Of a stretch of DNA of 64,000 bases, positions 25,062-37,979 are shown one piece after another (the stretch's first letter is position 1; the number at the start of each line of letters is the position of its first letter). The notes beneath the pieces are model-generated. The model searched no databases, had not been told where the DNA came from, and saw only the letters and a program-made list of their open reading frames with translations. Source of the stretch: Rotaria socialis (Eukaryota; Rotifera; Eurotatoria; Philodinida; Philodinidae). The stretch is taken from positions 1-64,000 of the forward strand of contig CAJNYU010000033.1 in assembly GCA_905331475.1 (NCBI GenBank), in the 5' to 3' direction. Position numbers and translations under genes: made by a program.

Positions 25062-28000
25062 ATGAATGATTTGTCTGAAATACCCATATTAATCATCGAT
25101 GAAAATCAACATCTAAGAAAATATTCATTGAATCAATCGTCAATTATACAAGACGACGATAGTCAAACAATAGTTACTGAACAAAACGACGCTGATAGAC
25201 AAAGTGATTCATCTGACTTCGAGATTATTCAATCAATTGATGGTATCAATAACGTTGAGGAGGGTATTTAATCCCAATTGATTTTTAAAAATAGAGAACA
25301 GCAGTAGTTTTGACTTCAGTTAAAAAGCGAATTTTCATCGCGTCGAACGCTTTTGAGTCATCATTTATTCTCGTGTCCTTTCTATAATCCATTTCACGAC
25401 AGACATTGTTCATCGCACGTACTGTACGTAATTACCTACGTGGGGATGTCGACTAACTGTCGCACATACATTGATACGCGTCTCTTTTATTTATTTTCCT
25501 GAGTAAATATCGCTTATACGTTAAGACAGACGGTATAAAAGTTTTGTTCGATGAGAATAGAAAAAGTTCATCTGACTTACCAGCAATGAATTTATATAAG
25601 CGACATGAATTGCTAGGCTTCTATCAAACTTTAGGTATTAGTTGAAGTTTTCTTTTGAAATTGATTTTTGAAATTTTATTTTCATAGAACATGTCTGCCA
25701 AGAAACATCACTGTGCGTTTTATCAACGGCAGATTTACTCCGTGAAAGACTTGCATTTGTAACGGGTGGAACATCTCATAATTGTCCAATTCTTACATTC
25801 CCCGACAATCCACAAATTGAATTAACGCAAGATAAATATAAAAAGCTTGTTGCTTATTTAACACAAGTACCGAGGTAGACAAAAATATGTCGATAATTAT
25901 GATAATAAACAAACGAGAGTCGTTGTGATTTTTGTTAATTAGTGAAAACGAACGGCAACTTGGCTTTGTACTTGTAATCGATCGTCGATTAGATCGATGG
26001 GTAGCTGTTAAATCGATAATGGCGTTTATTGAAGTAAGTCAAACATTGTTTTTTCTTTATTATTTGTATTCAATTTTAGTTTTTGAACTATAATTTTCAT
26101 CAATTGAATTTTGTGCTTTTTGAGATTTTATCAAAATTGCATTTTTGTGACTTAGAAAAGATAACAATCGATTTCATGTAATTTATTAGTTTTATTCATG
26201 ACTCTTGTGTATCATAAAATATCGATTGTAGGCCTTTTGAGATAAGCATTTTTTTAACGATTACATAAGAAATAAATCTAAGAATCTATAATATGTTAAT
26301 GATCATATTAGATTTAGTAATCTTTTTTACGAGAAAAATCTTAGCTCGAAAACTACGCAACACTCTTCATTACTCTCAATTGGTTATTTTATCAAAAATA
26401 AACGATAAATATTTATATTATGACACGAACTTCAAGCCGAAAATGCTTTCAAGTATAATGATCGCACGAAAAAGCAAGGTTCGACTGCGAGCTCTAAATA
26501 TTGACATCTCTGAGTTTGAGGGAAAATTTCATTGAAACTGCGTTGTTCTACGTTCTGATTGTTTCCTAGTCGGAAATCATCGTATAACCCATGCATTTGC
26601 TTTTTTATTAATTACCTAGAAAAATCTATTGAGGTCAATTGGCATTTTTGATTGCGATCATGCATACTGTCTGCGCCAAGAGAACCCCATGGTCTGTATT
26701 GATTATACCTTCATTTCCATGTTCTATAAAAAGAAACTCTGGTATATCCTATGCGATATCAAATATTCATACTTTTGTTAGCGTGATGTTGTCGTCTTTT
26801 ATTACAAAAGAATATCTATGTCTGTTGAAAGTATTCGATATTCTTTGATTAAAGCTTGATAGTGAATCCAATTCTGTTTGTAGTCAAAATTAATATTTAT
26901 AGAGAAATTTTTACGTACACTCAATGTATTTTTATCTTCTGTTTGTCAAGGATGATTTTCCATATTCAATTAAATGCATTTATCTGCTTCGGCCAAACTC
27001 CTGGATGCAACGAGCAATATCTCGTATAACTATTTTAAATGAAATAACATGTTCACATCCTGTATGTGTTTAACTAAAAAAATTAGCGTTGAAATTTTTA
27101 TTTATCTTTCATTAAAACATTTAGTTGATTGTTTGTCGAACATTAGCTGAACTACATGAACATTTAGATGCAAGTCAATTATCAAAAGATTTAGCTGGTC
27201 ATATTGACTTTCGTCTATTTGAATGGATTGAACGAAGAGCAGTAATTAGAGAAGATTTCATATTAAACATCGCGTAATTCTCGTGTTTTTCATTTTTATT
27301 TTCAAAGGCCATCGAAAAACTAACTCAGTCAATTCACGAATTAAGTGAAATGCTACTTGTTTTTATGAAGCAATGTGATGAAATCGAATTTCCCAATGCT
27401 GTTGAATCCACCCAACAGCTACTTTTACAACACTCAACACAAAAAAATGAGCTTGAACAAGAATTACGACGAATAAAAATGTATGAAAGATGCTTCTCTC
27501 TTATAAGTATTTTCATATTATTCTTCGTAAACATATTACGATTATTTGACTGATGACTGAGTTTATATTTTTCTTATTTCAACAAGTGCTATTCAACGTT
27601 TCGTTTAAGTCTATAGCCTGCGCAGACATCTGAAGTAGTATTTATTGTATGTGCGATGTATAACTATACACGCAAAGAACAAGAGACATTAAAAGAAAGA
27701 GAAGAAGAAGCAGAAGAAAAAGGTACACGCATTATACATTCATCGGCGATATTCTTTATCCACTCGTTTTCTCTTATTCCAGCAATAAGATGACTGAGTT
27801 TGAATAATGACGATGACAATGATGATAATGATCGTCATCATCATGTATCTACATTATTCTGTTGACTTTGTACATAGTTTTGTGTCATTCTGTCGTTCTT
27901 TATACATTTTAGGTGGGGCCATTCACTCTTATGCATTATTCGTCAACAACATAAACATACGTCCTCAATTAATAATAATAATTCACTAGAAGAAAATCAT

Positions 28001-31000
28001 GATATTCAAAATCTTGCATTATCACCCGATCAAGCTGCGCATGCTCGTGCTTGTGCCAAGTAAGTGTGTCGATTAATATTATTATTTGCATATCAAAAAA
28101 AAAGAGAAGAAGAGAGAAAGAAGTGCGATGACATATTGCTATTAGTTTTGGCATTGTCATTGCTATTTTTCATCGTTTGCCTTATTCTAATTGCTTTTCT
28201 TGTTCTTCGTTTTTTCACAGTGCGAATTATCTGTTTCTAGCGCACTGACACATGTTGACAATAGTGAATCTGTTCTTTCACAATTTTGGATTTTACACGA
28301 ATCTCGACTAAATCGTTGTCTTGCTTTACGTCGTTTTGAACAGCGTTTTAAAGAAATTCAGTCTAGTTTTACTCAACTATATAATGATATAATTCAATTG
28401 CCTGATCTAAATACAAGTTTACATTTATTTGAATGTTGTCGAACTGATAATAGTAATACTCGAGAAGAAATTGATCAAACATTGATTCAAGTTGATGACC
28501 TTTCCGAACGTGCGCAAGTAATAATATCATTCAATGTTATTCTAGCATATATATATATCAATGTGTATATCTCTTGTATATATCTAGACAATGATCAGTC
28601 ATGCAACCCTACTAGCAAATGAAGGCCTTGACTTGATCATGGAACAACAGAAACAAAAATCGATGGCCTATGGTATCGATTCAATTGAACCCAAATGTCA
28701 AGAATTGAATGAAATGAAAAAGAAGTTAACGGAACAAGTCGATGAAAAACGAAGTAATCTGCAATTGTTAAGAACCTATATCGATAAACTTGAATTAGTA
28801 AAAATAGAAAAATATGCTTTTCGTCGTTCTTATTTTGATTTTATTTATAGATTAATGATTGGTGCACACGCGGTAAAGATATGTTAGCCATGCATCCCAT
28901 ACATCTATCCAATGATAAAGCTATCCGTTCTCTCAGTGAACTTGAACATTTTCTTGGTGACTTATCAAAGATTAATTTGACTGAGCTACAACATTCATTA
29001 ACACCCGAACCACTTCGTGTAAGATTTTAATAAATGTTTAAACATCATTGAATATTCAAATAGTCAAGTGACACTTTCTATTTCAACCAACACTTAAAAG
29101 TATAAAAGAGAAATGTTTCTTCTCTCAAGTACTTAAGAGTTATTTCTTTTTATTGTTTAAATTAAATAGTTGCATTGAGTTTTTTTTTTTTTTTGAAACA
29201 TTTCATCTGAATAGTTTCCGTAAGAACGACAGTTGTATTACAGATCGATAACTTAATTGAATTCGAATAAGAATAATAAACAATTTTACTATAGGAATTT
29301 TTCGTTTCATCATGAGAAACCGATCCAGAGAATTAATAACGCTAATTGTATGAGTTTGACGCAGCATGATTGACGCTACTCGGCAAAACTAAAGTATGAT
29401 CCTTTTTGGATAATGAAGCGTCCTAGGGAAAATTTTAATATGTTAAATATATGTTAAATTATTCTACATATCCTGGCAAAAAAATCATTGCTAGAGACCT
29501 TTGCTCAGAGGATTAATTAATAAAAAAAAAACGTGTGTTAGTGACGTGACTCGGTAAAAATATAAATATAAAACTACACACTCTTATAACCGACTGAAAA
29601 ATTCAAAATCCAATGTAACATAGGATTCATTTACCTTCGAAAATTTCTGGAAGCGAAATTATTTTTTTCAGTCAGATCTTCCTCTAAATCCCGCTAGCAA
29701 CACGATTTGCTTCATAAATTATTTTTGTACAGTTAGAAATAATGAAGTTAATTATCCTAAAAGAACTTCTTAAGAAAAATGATCCTTTCTGTAAACGATT
29801 AAAATGAATCTGTCAGATATATTCACTAGAATAGAAATTTTCATTTAATTATTGTTCTAGTCCATGATTATTCAAGTATTCAATCGTGTTAATGATGTTC
29901 GAGATCTATGTGAAAAACGTTGTGAACAATTACGTCGATTATCTGTGCCGATAAATCGACCTGTACAACGTGTTCATCCTTTATCATTACAACAGAACGA
30001 ATCCCTTAATCTTATTGGTACTACAACATCTATTTTACACCAACAAATGAACGAACATTTTCCTTCTTCAGATATTGATCATAATCTATCGTCATCGTCA
30101 TCATCAACATCATCTAATAATAACAATAATAATTTAATAAACAGTGAATGTACTCTAACTCATAATGCTAAAATGGACAAAAAACAAAGGTAAAATAAAA
30201 AACGCGAAAAATATTTTATCATGCTTTTCTTTTATAGACATGTTGTTACCGAACTATTAGCCACGGAACAAGTTTACGTCGAAGAATTACGTGCAGTCAT
30301 CGAAGTAATTATTTAAGCTTTCTTGAGTGAATTGTACTAAGCCTACTCTTATTTGAATAGGGTTATATGCTTAAATTCGATGATCCAGAAAGATACCGTT
30401 ATTTACCTCCGGCTATTCTACAAAATAAATCCGTTCTTTTTTCTAATCTACCTGATATCTATAGATTTCATGCTACGTAAGTATAGTATTCAAAGGTTCA
30501 TTTTGAACTTAGCATTTGTATCAATTATTTAGATCATTTCTTCGTGATCTTCAACTAATATATGAAGATTCATCGTTAGTTGATACATGCTCTATGGGTA
30601 GCACAATTGCAGCGTGTTTTGTTAAGCGTGTAAGTTTTCTCATGTTGTTTATTGTTATTCAAAAGGGAATGCGAGTGAAGTCAGCGTAAGATTTACATTT
30701 ATTTTCAAGTGTTGATTTTATTGGTTCTTTTTGTGCTAAAATATCAACTTTTACATTCTCGTCCATCATAGAGCATGATTTAGGAGAGAAAAATCAAGTT
30801 TCTTGTTTCTCTGACAGATTTTGTAGCATATTAACAGCACAAACTCGTGAATTAATTACGGGTATTAATTTGAAAGTTGAGATTTTCTATAGAGAAAAAT
30901 CCTCAAAAGACTGATTGAACCTGAGGATTTCAGCTACTTTTAATTGTTTCAGAATTGATATTTCTAGAAGAAGATCAAAGAATTAAAAATCTCATAAAAA

Positions 31001-32974
31001 TATTTCTTTATATGAATTTTCGACTAGAGATTTTAAGTGATAATATTAAGATTTTACTTCTCAATATTCAGAGCTCATAAGAATCTGCATTCAAGTTGAA
31101 CCTCAATTTAACCATTGGAAAAATTTTTTACGAACGAATAATTGAATTAATTTTTAATTTTTAGAAATCAAATTTTAAACTATACGAAAAATATGTTGTT
31201 AATAAATCTCAATCAGACCGTGTATGGGAACAATTTTGTTCTGGACATACATTTTTTACAGTAAATATTTTTTTGTTAACTTTAACCTTCGAATAATATT
31301 GTTCAAAAATCTTTAGAAAATTCAACAATCATTGGGTCATCGTCTACCATTAGATTCATATTTACTAAAACCAATACAACGAATGGCACAGTATCAACTT
31401 TTACTAAAGGTAATTTTTTTTCCTTCAAGTATTTTATTATTGAAAAATATGAGTTCATGCATTTATCGTTATCAAAGGAAATGATTAAATATACACGTGA
31501 TGAACAAGAACGTTTGCAGTTACAAGAAGCACTTCGTGTTATGCTCGGTATTCTAAGTAATTTAAACGATGTTATGCATTCGACACAAATTGTCGGCTAT
31601 CATGTATGTGACAGAAATAATTACAACAATTTTGATTATTTTACTAAAATTAATATAATACTTTGTTTCTAGGAAAATTTAAATACATTAGGCCGAATAC
31701 GTTTACGTGGTGAAAATTGTTTAATATCGAAAGAAAAACGTCGCGGAACAGTTTATACACGAACAAAAACAAGTACAAGAGATGTATTTTTATTTGAACG
31801 TGATATATTATTATGTAAGAGAAAAGATGAAGGAAATGGAAAATCTATTCAATACCAATTTAAAGAAATTATCAGAGTAAAATAAATGAAAACATTTTGT
31901 GCTTGTTTTTATTGAAATTTTATTTGCTTTTTTTAGGTTGCTGATATTGCTGTATGTACGCATCCGAAAAATAATCGAAATAGATTTGAACTTGTGCTTA
32001 AAGATTGGTCATATATCATTCAAGTAAATTGATAAATTTTGAAAATAATTTTAATGGGAAATAAATATTCTATTTAGCTTCAAAATATGCCTTCCAACGG
32101 TGAAAAAGTGGAAGAATTGAGTGTACGTTGGATCGATACAATTAAAAGTTGTGTTACACTACAGACAGAACAACGGCGAGGTTTGTAGTTATACAAGGAT
32201 TTTTGTTTTGCGTTGCAGTGAGATTGATTTCAATTTTGTTTTTGAAAGAATGCTGAACAAAGATAATGATGAAGCGAAAGTTCGGTCGCTGAATTTAGAT
32301 CAATACGTTATCGACGGGAAAATCTTCATATAGAGAGTAACTTATCAAAAAGGCAACTTTTATTAAATGCTTATAAAAATAATGATTACTCACAAATTAT
32401 AACTGCCAATAATGGTCACTATCTTGCCTGCAAAATTTTCCGAGCTATCTAATAACTATCAAATCTTATTTTTATCTCTCATTAGTTTCATACGGGCTTT
32501 CTCTTATATGTAACATTAAGTTAAACAGCATCGTAGATAATTAAATATTCATTCAGTAGATATCAAGAATTATTTGCTTGAGATATTAGTTAGATGTTTA
32601 TATAACACTTCGGTTTAGTTCACCGTGTTGATACAGATTAAGTCATAAAATACAAACGTGATTTCTTTATTTATTTAGCTGAAATGAAACAACGAAGTGC
32701 TTCATTAGATCATTCAGCAAATGCCCACCGTCGACATATGCAACATCGTGCAACTGTTGCTATCCGAGCTCAGTATGTTAACTTATAATAATCAAGAACT
32801 TCTATTCAATGGTATTGTATTGTATTACTTTTCATTCTGCTTTTTTCCAGAGAATTTGACGATGCTGATGACGATGATGAATCTACTATGCCGAATCCAT
32901 TGGTAGATACAAGTAAAACGATGACTAAAAGAAATAGCAAAGGCGTATGTAACAAACGGCTAACGTTTTTATAA
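25062..32974 (+). CDS. MCF2L-like: Dbl-family RhoGEF: CRAL-TRIO, spectrin-like, DH and PH domains (MCF2L/DBS-like)
   Basis: Guanine nucleotide exchange factor for Rho-family GTPases, acting at membranes. Exons: 25062-25263, 25688-25874, 25943-26033, 26951-27061, 27125-27241, 27308-27480, 27913-28059, 28241-28517, 28588-28797, 28851-29018, 29861-30189, 30238-30304, 30361-30476, 30533-30629, 31165-31260, 31317-31409, 31478-31603, 31673-31876, 31937-32023, 32078-32180, 32679-32772 and 32851-32974. The joined frame is 3219 nt, 1072 aa. An acidic N-terminus (1-67) is followed by a CRAL-TRIO/Sec14-like region (about 69-236, with CPILTFPDNPQ), a helical spectrin-like region (about 240-560, with WCTRGKDMLA), a Ser/Asn-rich linker, the DH domain (about 671-870, with the conserved LLKPIQRMAQYQLLLK) and a PH domain (about 870-1000, with DVFLFERDILLCKRK). 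This order is that of MCF2/MCF2L. The last exon may instead splice at ggc/gtatgt to a tiny exon at about 33069 ending in TAG. The family is secure; the MCF2L name is by resemblance. Confidence 0.9.
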
Positions 32975-33258
32975 TTACAAACATTTCTGTATTATATATA
33001 GTCAATAAACAATAATGTTGCACGTTTATGAAATAGAGAATATTCTTTGAATTTACTGTATTTCAGATACTATAGTCAGGTATGCAGAATGAATAATTTT
33101 TTCGTTCATAAAAATTATATTAATTTATTTTAGCAATGAATGTCGCTAAAAAATGATGGCTGACTTTATGGTAAACCGGTGATCATGTCGTTTTTTCTAT
33201 TTTAACATGTACATAAATTATAAGTGTGTTTTCTTTTTAACGGAAAGTTTTAAATTAA

Positions 33259-33264
33259 AATAAA
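33259..33264 (+). promoter_or_regulatory. Candidate poly(A) signal of the RhoGEF gene
   Basis: An AATAAA hexamer about 285 nt beyond the proposed RhoGEF stop. AT-rich sequence makes chance matches common, so this is weak. Confidence 0.3.
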
Positions 33265-34217
33265 TCTGATTTCAATGAAACGATTAGTCAATATTTGTTT
33301 TTATTATAATAAGTATAACAATAATAGAAAACTGATACTGATGACACTTTACCATTTAATGATCGAATACGAGAATATTAGTAGTGAACTATAGTTGGTA
33401 TCATAACACACAATGTAGTTTGAAAATAAACTTCAAAAGCGACCAACCAGTTCCGCGCACGAGAGAGAAGACCGGATCGTTCAATTATTTCTTTAGTGCG
33501 ACTATCAACTGTGCCAAAATTAAAAGATATTTTTAAATCTGAGGGTCATTATCATTATAATTATTTAACAGGCATATAGAAATTTGATAATTACTGGTAG
33601 AGCATTTTTTCATCCTATCCTACTAATTTAAAAACAAAACAAATTAATGAAATTACTATTGGCTGTGTTAATGAAGAAGATTTGTCGTGTTTAACTAGAA
33701 ATGGTTTTTGGAATTAAAACCTTCATCCTCTATTATTTGACATCATTATATGAAGTCGCTTTATTAGAGTAAAACGTGCTTCTATAATTAGACAGCGTAT
33801 ATGTGCTCTTTTCAAGTCCTTTAGTTTATTTTTACAAAAGTAATGTTACATTTGAAGCTTGATTTATCATGTTCAGGTCGTGCTGTTCTATTGCATAGTA
33901 GACAGACCAAATAGAAAATGATCTCGGATTAATATGATAAATGATTGTAATCATGAGTTTTAGTCAAAGACAAAGGTATCCAAAAATAAAACTAAGTCAA
34001 CTATCGGTTGCAATTTTATCACCAATAAAAACTGATCATTGGAATTTGAACAATATCTTTTGTCATTGAATCACATGGAGATATTTCAATTTTGATATCA
34101 TGTGAGGAGTAGAATGTGCAAGATTCTATTTAGAATAGAGGATTAGAAAATATTGTTGCGTATGTTGTCTTGTGACATCGTGATGATGAGTGAAATGGTT
34201 ATTTGATATTTACGTAG

Positions 34218-34378
34218 GTTTCGATTGTGTTTGGAGGAGAGCCATTACAATCGATTTTTAAACTTGATCTTTCACGTCACTGGATTGATACTGGACAGCC
34301 TAGATGTGAGACAAAGATTAGTCTACGACGAAATGGGTTAGAAATGAATCAGAATGTGATGTCGTTGTTTTGTAATTG
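34218..34378 (+). pseudogene. Orphan exon-like fragment, function unknown
   Basis: After a possible acceptor (tttacgtag) a frame of about 53 codons runs to TGA at 34376-34378. It reads VSIVFGGEPLQSIFKLDL and continues to LSRHWIDTGQPRCE and a short Arg-rich tail. Codon choice looks protein-like rather than random, with no long A or T runs. I cannot assign a family, and I found no neighbouring exon that would join it. It may be a terminal exon, a decayed gene fragment or chance. Confidence 0.25.
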
Positions 34379-35509
34379 ATTTTTACTATAAACTGTTTTT
34401 ACAGCTGCTACGACATTAATCAATCAAAGTAAATCTTAGTGATGTCAACTATAAAAATATGTGATGTGAAAATTGACATTTGTTAGACGATAATTATATC
34501 TGTCAGTTAAATAATTTTAATAGACAAACAGAACTCAATATTTATCATTGAATATTAATGATGAAAATCCAATAACTAGGCCCAATAAAAACATCAGGAT
34601 TATTACATTTGAAAATTTGATCCATAAGACAATGATTGATTGAAAAACTTGTAGTTTCGAGTGAATGATTTTGTTATATTTTCGATTATATACTCTTGAC
34701 TACTTGTCCGAATTTCATCGATTCATGTGCTAGATTTATGCTTCGAACATCAAACTCATTTTATGATATCATCTTATTTCAATCGTATTTGCACAAATAT
34801 TAATTTTCATTCGTTTATATAAAAGGCTAATATAATTGTTACCTATCTATATATTCGCAAGTCATCAGAAAGGTGTTGTTAGTATCATCTGTTAATTTTT
34901 ATTAAGATAGATCATTTTCGTGGTAACTCAAATCAGTGTTTTTGCCATTGCCGGCAGAAAGTTCTCATCACACGACACGCAATTAATACAAATAGCAGTG
35001 CTACAGTGTTGAACAGGAGCAAATTAAAACCATGACATGAATGTTGTTTTGTTTTGTTTTTTTATTTTACGTTAAATGTTCAAAGTAATTAAATTTTGAG
35101 TCTGCTTCTGACGCTTGGATAATCATGAAACCAACATGTAAAGAGACTCTTTTTAAAAGATTTCTCTTTGTGAAAGTGACTTTCATAAGATCGATATCAT
35201 GTCTCAATTGTAAGTTCAATCTACATATATCATTCGATGGAGGATGGCGACGTACTTTTGTATATGGTTCTCATCTTTCATTTGTATTCAAAATAACAGC
35301 ATTTCAAAAGAAGAAGATATAACTGTTTCATCTAGTATTGAATTCATTTATCGTGAGGAATATAGTTATTTCCCGCCATTGATTATATGTGATATACTTT
35401 ATTATCTCTATCGCACCAGCACATGTATATCATTACGGCAAGATTCTTTTTCCATTATAATATTACTTCAATTAGAAAATATTTTCATCGATCTTATTAG
35501 TTTCCTGTT

Positions 35510-36045
35510 TTTGTGTGCTCAACAAATGAGTACACTACTAAAATTGGTCAGTGCGTCCGGCCGTCTGGCAGTCCATTTATTCGATAACTCTTCACAATTA
35601 CATTTGATTGCGCTGAAATTTTGTGCGCAGAATTGTCTCATCAATATCTAGGTCGAGTTCGAAGATGAGAAGGATCCGTCCAGAAATGGCTGAGTTATCG
35701 AAAACATTGTCATTTTTGGCCAGACCATCCCTGAGGGGGAGTAAAGGGATTTTTCAAAAAAAAACAATTTTTCTCAGAACTATCTACAACATATATAAAT
35801 CGACTCAGTTTTTAACGCTGATTCCGAATCTGATATTAGTTTTGAACTAAATCGTAGCTTTCTAACGAAACATCGCATGAAAACCGTCTCAAAATGCACA
35901 AAAGCTGCGTCCAGAAATCAAATTGCCTAGTTTCTCATGATAATTTTCGTGTTCAGACATTCTAGAATGACTCATATGTCCCATGCACTTTTTGCAGTAC
36001 ACATAACTCTCGGATGAAATTCGAAGTTTCCACATTTATTTTTAT
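35510..36045 (+). repeat. Dispersed repeat, copy B (longer)
   Basis: Second copy of the element at 21771-22116. It begins with a near-identical hairpin (gtgtgctca at 35513-35521, tgagtacac at 35527-35535), then gtccggccgt, the shared body, and about 180 bp (about 35814-35993) absent from copy A, and ends around acatttattttt. Short open frames in it are not conserved in copy A, so it is probably a non-coding mobile element family. Confidence 0.85.
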
Positions 36046-36932
36046 AGGTTTCAATATTTTTATACAAGTCGTTTCTTCTATTTTGGCAAGTTAATGGTGG
36101 TTGCGGTTATCCATGTGTTGTCATTGAAACTAAAACTTCATCTTCCAATCAATATTCATTTTCTTTTCCTACTTAATCATAACTGACTTTTTATTTGAAT
36201 TGTAAAATTGACGATTGAACCAACATACAATGAATGAATAGAATAGTAAATATTCTAATTTTTTCTCCTTCTTAAATATACAGACTGATTAGCAGATCTA
36301 AATAATTCAACATAGGCAGAAACAATGAATAGTTTAGATTACACTAATTTCATACAAAATATATCATGAAAAACTTAGCTTTCTGCAGATAGCAACGAAT
36401 TAATAGTTGAATTAGACACGGCAAAAACAATTGAAAATCTCCTTTGAATCTAATCTAAATTATAATTTTTCAGTCGAAGTTCTTAATTATTTTTTTGACT
36501 AAATTGAATATTTGTGATTCACAACACGATGATTAATAGAATGAGTTAAGTACAAATTGCTGTTGAAAGTATAATCAACAAATAGTCACGTCTATTTTAT
36601 GTTTTGATCAATACGACTCTTTAAAAAGAAATAAGTAATGAAAAAGAATTTATGAATACTTTTGCATTTATTTTCCAATCTGTTCCTTTTTTTCTGCTTC
36701 AATTATACTGATCTATATTTAAAGAAGAGTACATATATCAATGACTCCGATATAAATTAAAAAATATTATAAATAAGTGATGCGTTTCTGAATTAAATAA
36801 GAACTCATTTTTGTTTCACTAAGATCTTTCAATGTAGAGAATAATAAAATTAAAATAAAACATGCTTAGAATACTTAAAACGATCAGCAAAAGTTTTTAA
36901 TGCATTATAACAAGTGTTTGATGGAGCTGAAA

Positions 36933-37979
36933 AGGGGATGACTTACGTTTCGCCTCACCTCTTCCGTACACCGGTAAATGTTACCAGCAGTTCGGAAATG
37001 AATTTTATTTGTAAAAATTTATGACGGGAGTTGGTAAACATCTATGTACCGGAGTTCGTAAGAGACAGCAGGAAGATCGTAACGCGTTTACCAGATGTTC
37101 GGAATAGAGTATTTTTGCTATTTTTAATGTAACACCTGAAGATCGTAATAAACACCGTCGGTAGTTCGAAAGGAAATTCTAAGGATACTTAAACGTGGAG
37201 TCCGTAAAAGATTTTTTAAGGGTATTGTAATTGATATAAAGAACTTCTGCTCTTATAGACAATAATAGGTTGCACTTTTGATTACATCCATGATTATATA
37301 AGTAGACGATTATTCTTTCTCTACATATACTCCTTGTACTATCGTTTCAGAAGTGGTTTCTAAGGGTATAAGTTGATTAAAAACCAGCAGTTGTCGAAAG
37401 CAACAACTGAGCAAGCTGTTCCTAAATCTTATTTACGTTCAACTCCAATATTGAACCATCTTAGAGTTAGACCCAGCGATCATACTACTGCTGCTTTGTC
37501 TTCATCTTGCACGTCATCATATCAATCCGATCTCATTGCTTCAACATCGAAAAATAGCCAGGCTCAGAAAACGTGTACACTCATCGAAGAATAAATAGAA
37601 GGATGATGTACATTAACATTGGAGTCATGAATATATATTTATTTATTTTCTTTCAATAAAGCTAGTATCTTGTAACAGAAAGTACTGAAGGAATAAGGAG
37701 AACAGTAGCTAATACTAGACTTATTATAGTAAACAGACGTGCAATCGTAGTTGCTTGAATCCGCCGAAACGTTGACTATACGTGATTTTAGGTTGCGACT
37801 ATAGCGTATGACTTCATATTTTCTCACAGGGAAACAAAACCTGAGCATACTTGCGAAAATCGTGTCGTCTTTTCTTTTTATTACGGTTTCCATGTCTTTT
37901 TTTACATGTCAGAAGATGGTAAACAAATTATTTTACCGGAGTTCGTAAAAAAGACGTGAGACGAAGTGTCATTTTCCCC
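36933..37979. mobile_element. 1.05-kb DNA-transposon-like element with imperfect terminal inverted repeats
   Basis: The left end reads aggggatgacttacgtttcg and continues through cctcac to accggtaaa. The complement of the right end reads aggggaaaatgacacttcg and continues through tctcacg to tccggtaaa. These are imperfect inverted repeats of about 45 bp. Just inside, the motif GGAGTTCGTAA and variants (gttcggaa, gatcgtaa, gagtccgtaa) recur about nine times between 36980 and 37205 and once more at 37937-37950. The only frame of note is 37373-37594. I see no convincing target-site duplication. The size and absence of a transposase suggest a non-autonomous element. Confidence 0.7.
37373..37594 (+). 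CDS. Small open frame inside the TIR element, unknown
   Basis: An open frame of 73 codons, Ser/Thr-rich (for example SSSCTSSYQSD and STSKNSQAQK), with no recognised domain and no hydrophobic segment. The frame begins at a non-ATG codon in a gataagttgatt context. It may be a remnant of the coding region of an autonomous parent element, or chance. Confidence 0.2.
   Translation: MIKNQQLSKATTEQAVPKSYLRSTPILNHLRVRPSDHTTAALSSSCTSSYQSDLIASTSKNSQAQKTCTLIEE

Larger units (their letters stand above)
32975..36932. other. 4-kb region 3' of the RhoGEF gene
   Basis: Mostly AT-rich non-coding DNA. It contains dispersed repeat copy B (35510-36045) and two coding-looking but isolated scraps: a plus-strand frame at 34218-34378 and a minus-strand frame at roughly 33392-33525. 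Neither has partner exons that I could find. Otherwise I see nothing. Confidence 0.55.

Noticed and set aside
28060..28240. Apparent frameshift in the RhoGEF between 28059 and the acceptor at 28220
   Set aside because: Using the later acceptor ctgtttctag at 28231-28240 restores the frame (phase 2 to phase 2), so no lesion is needed.
33392..33525. Minus-strand frame with GTVDSRTKEIIERSGLLSRA
   Set aside because: Looks protein-like over about 45 codons after a possible acceptor, but I found no partner exon and no family, so it is not listed as a gene.
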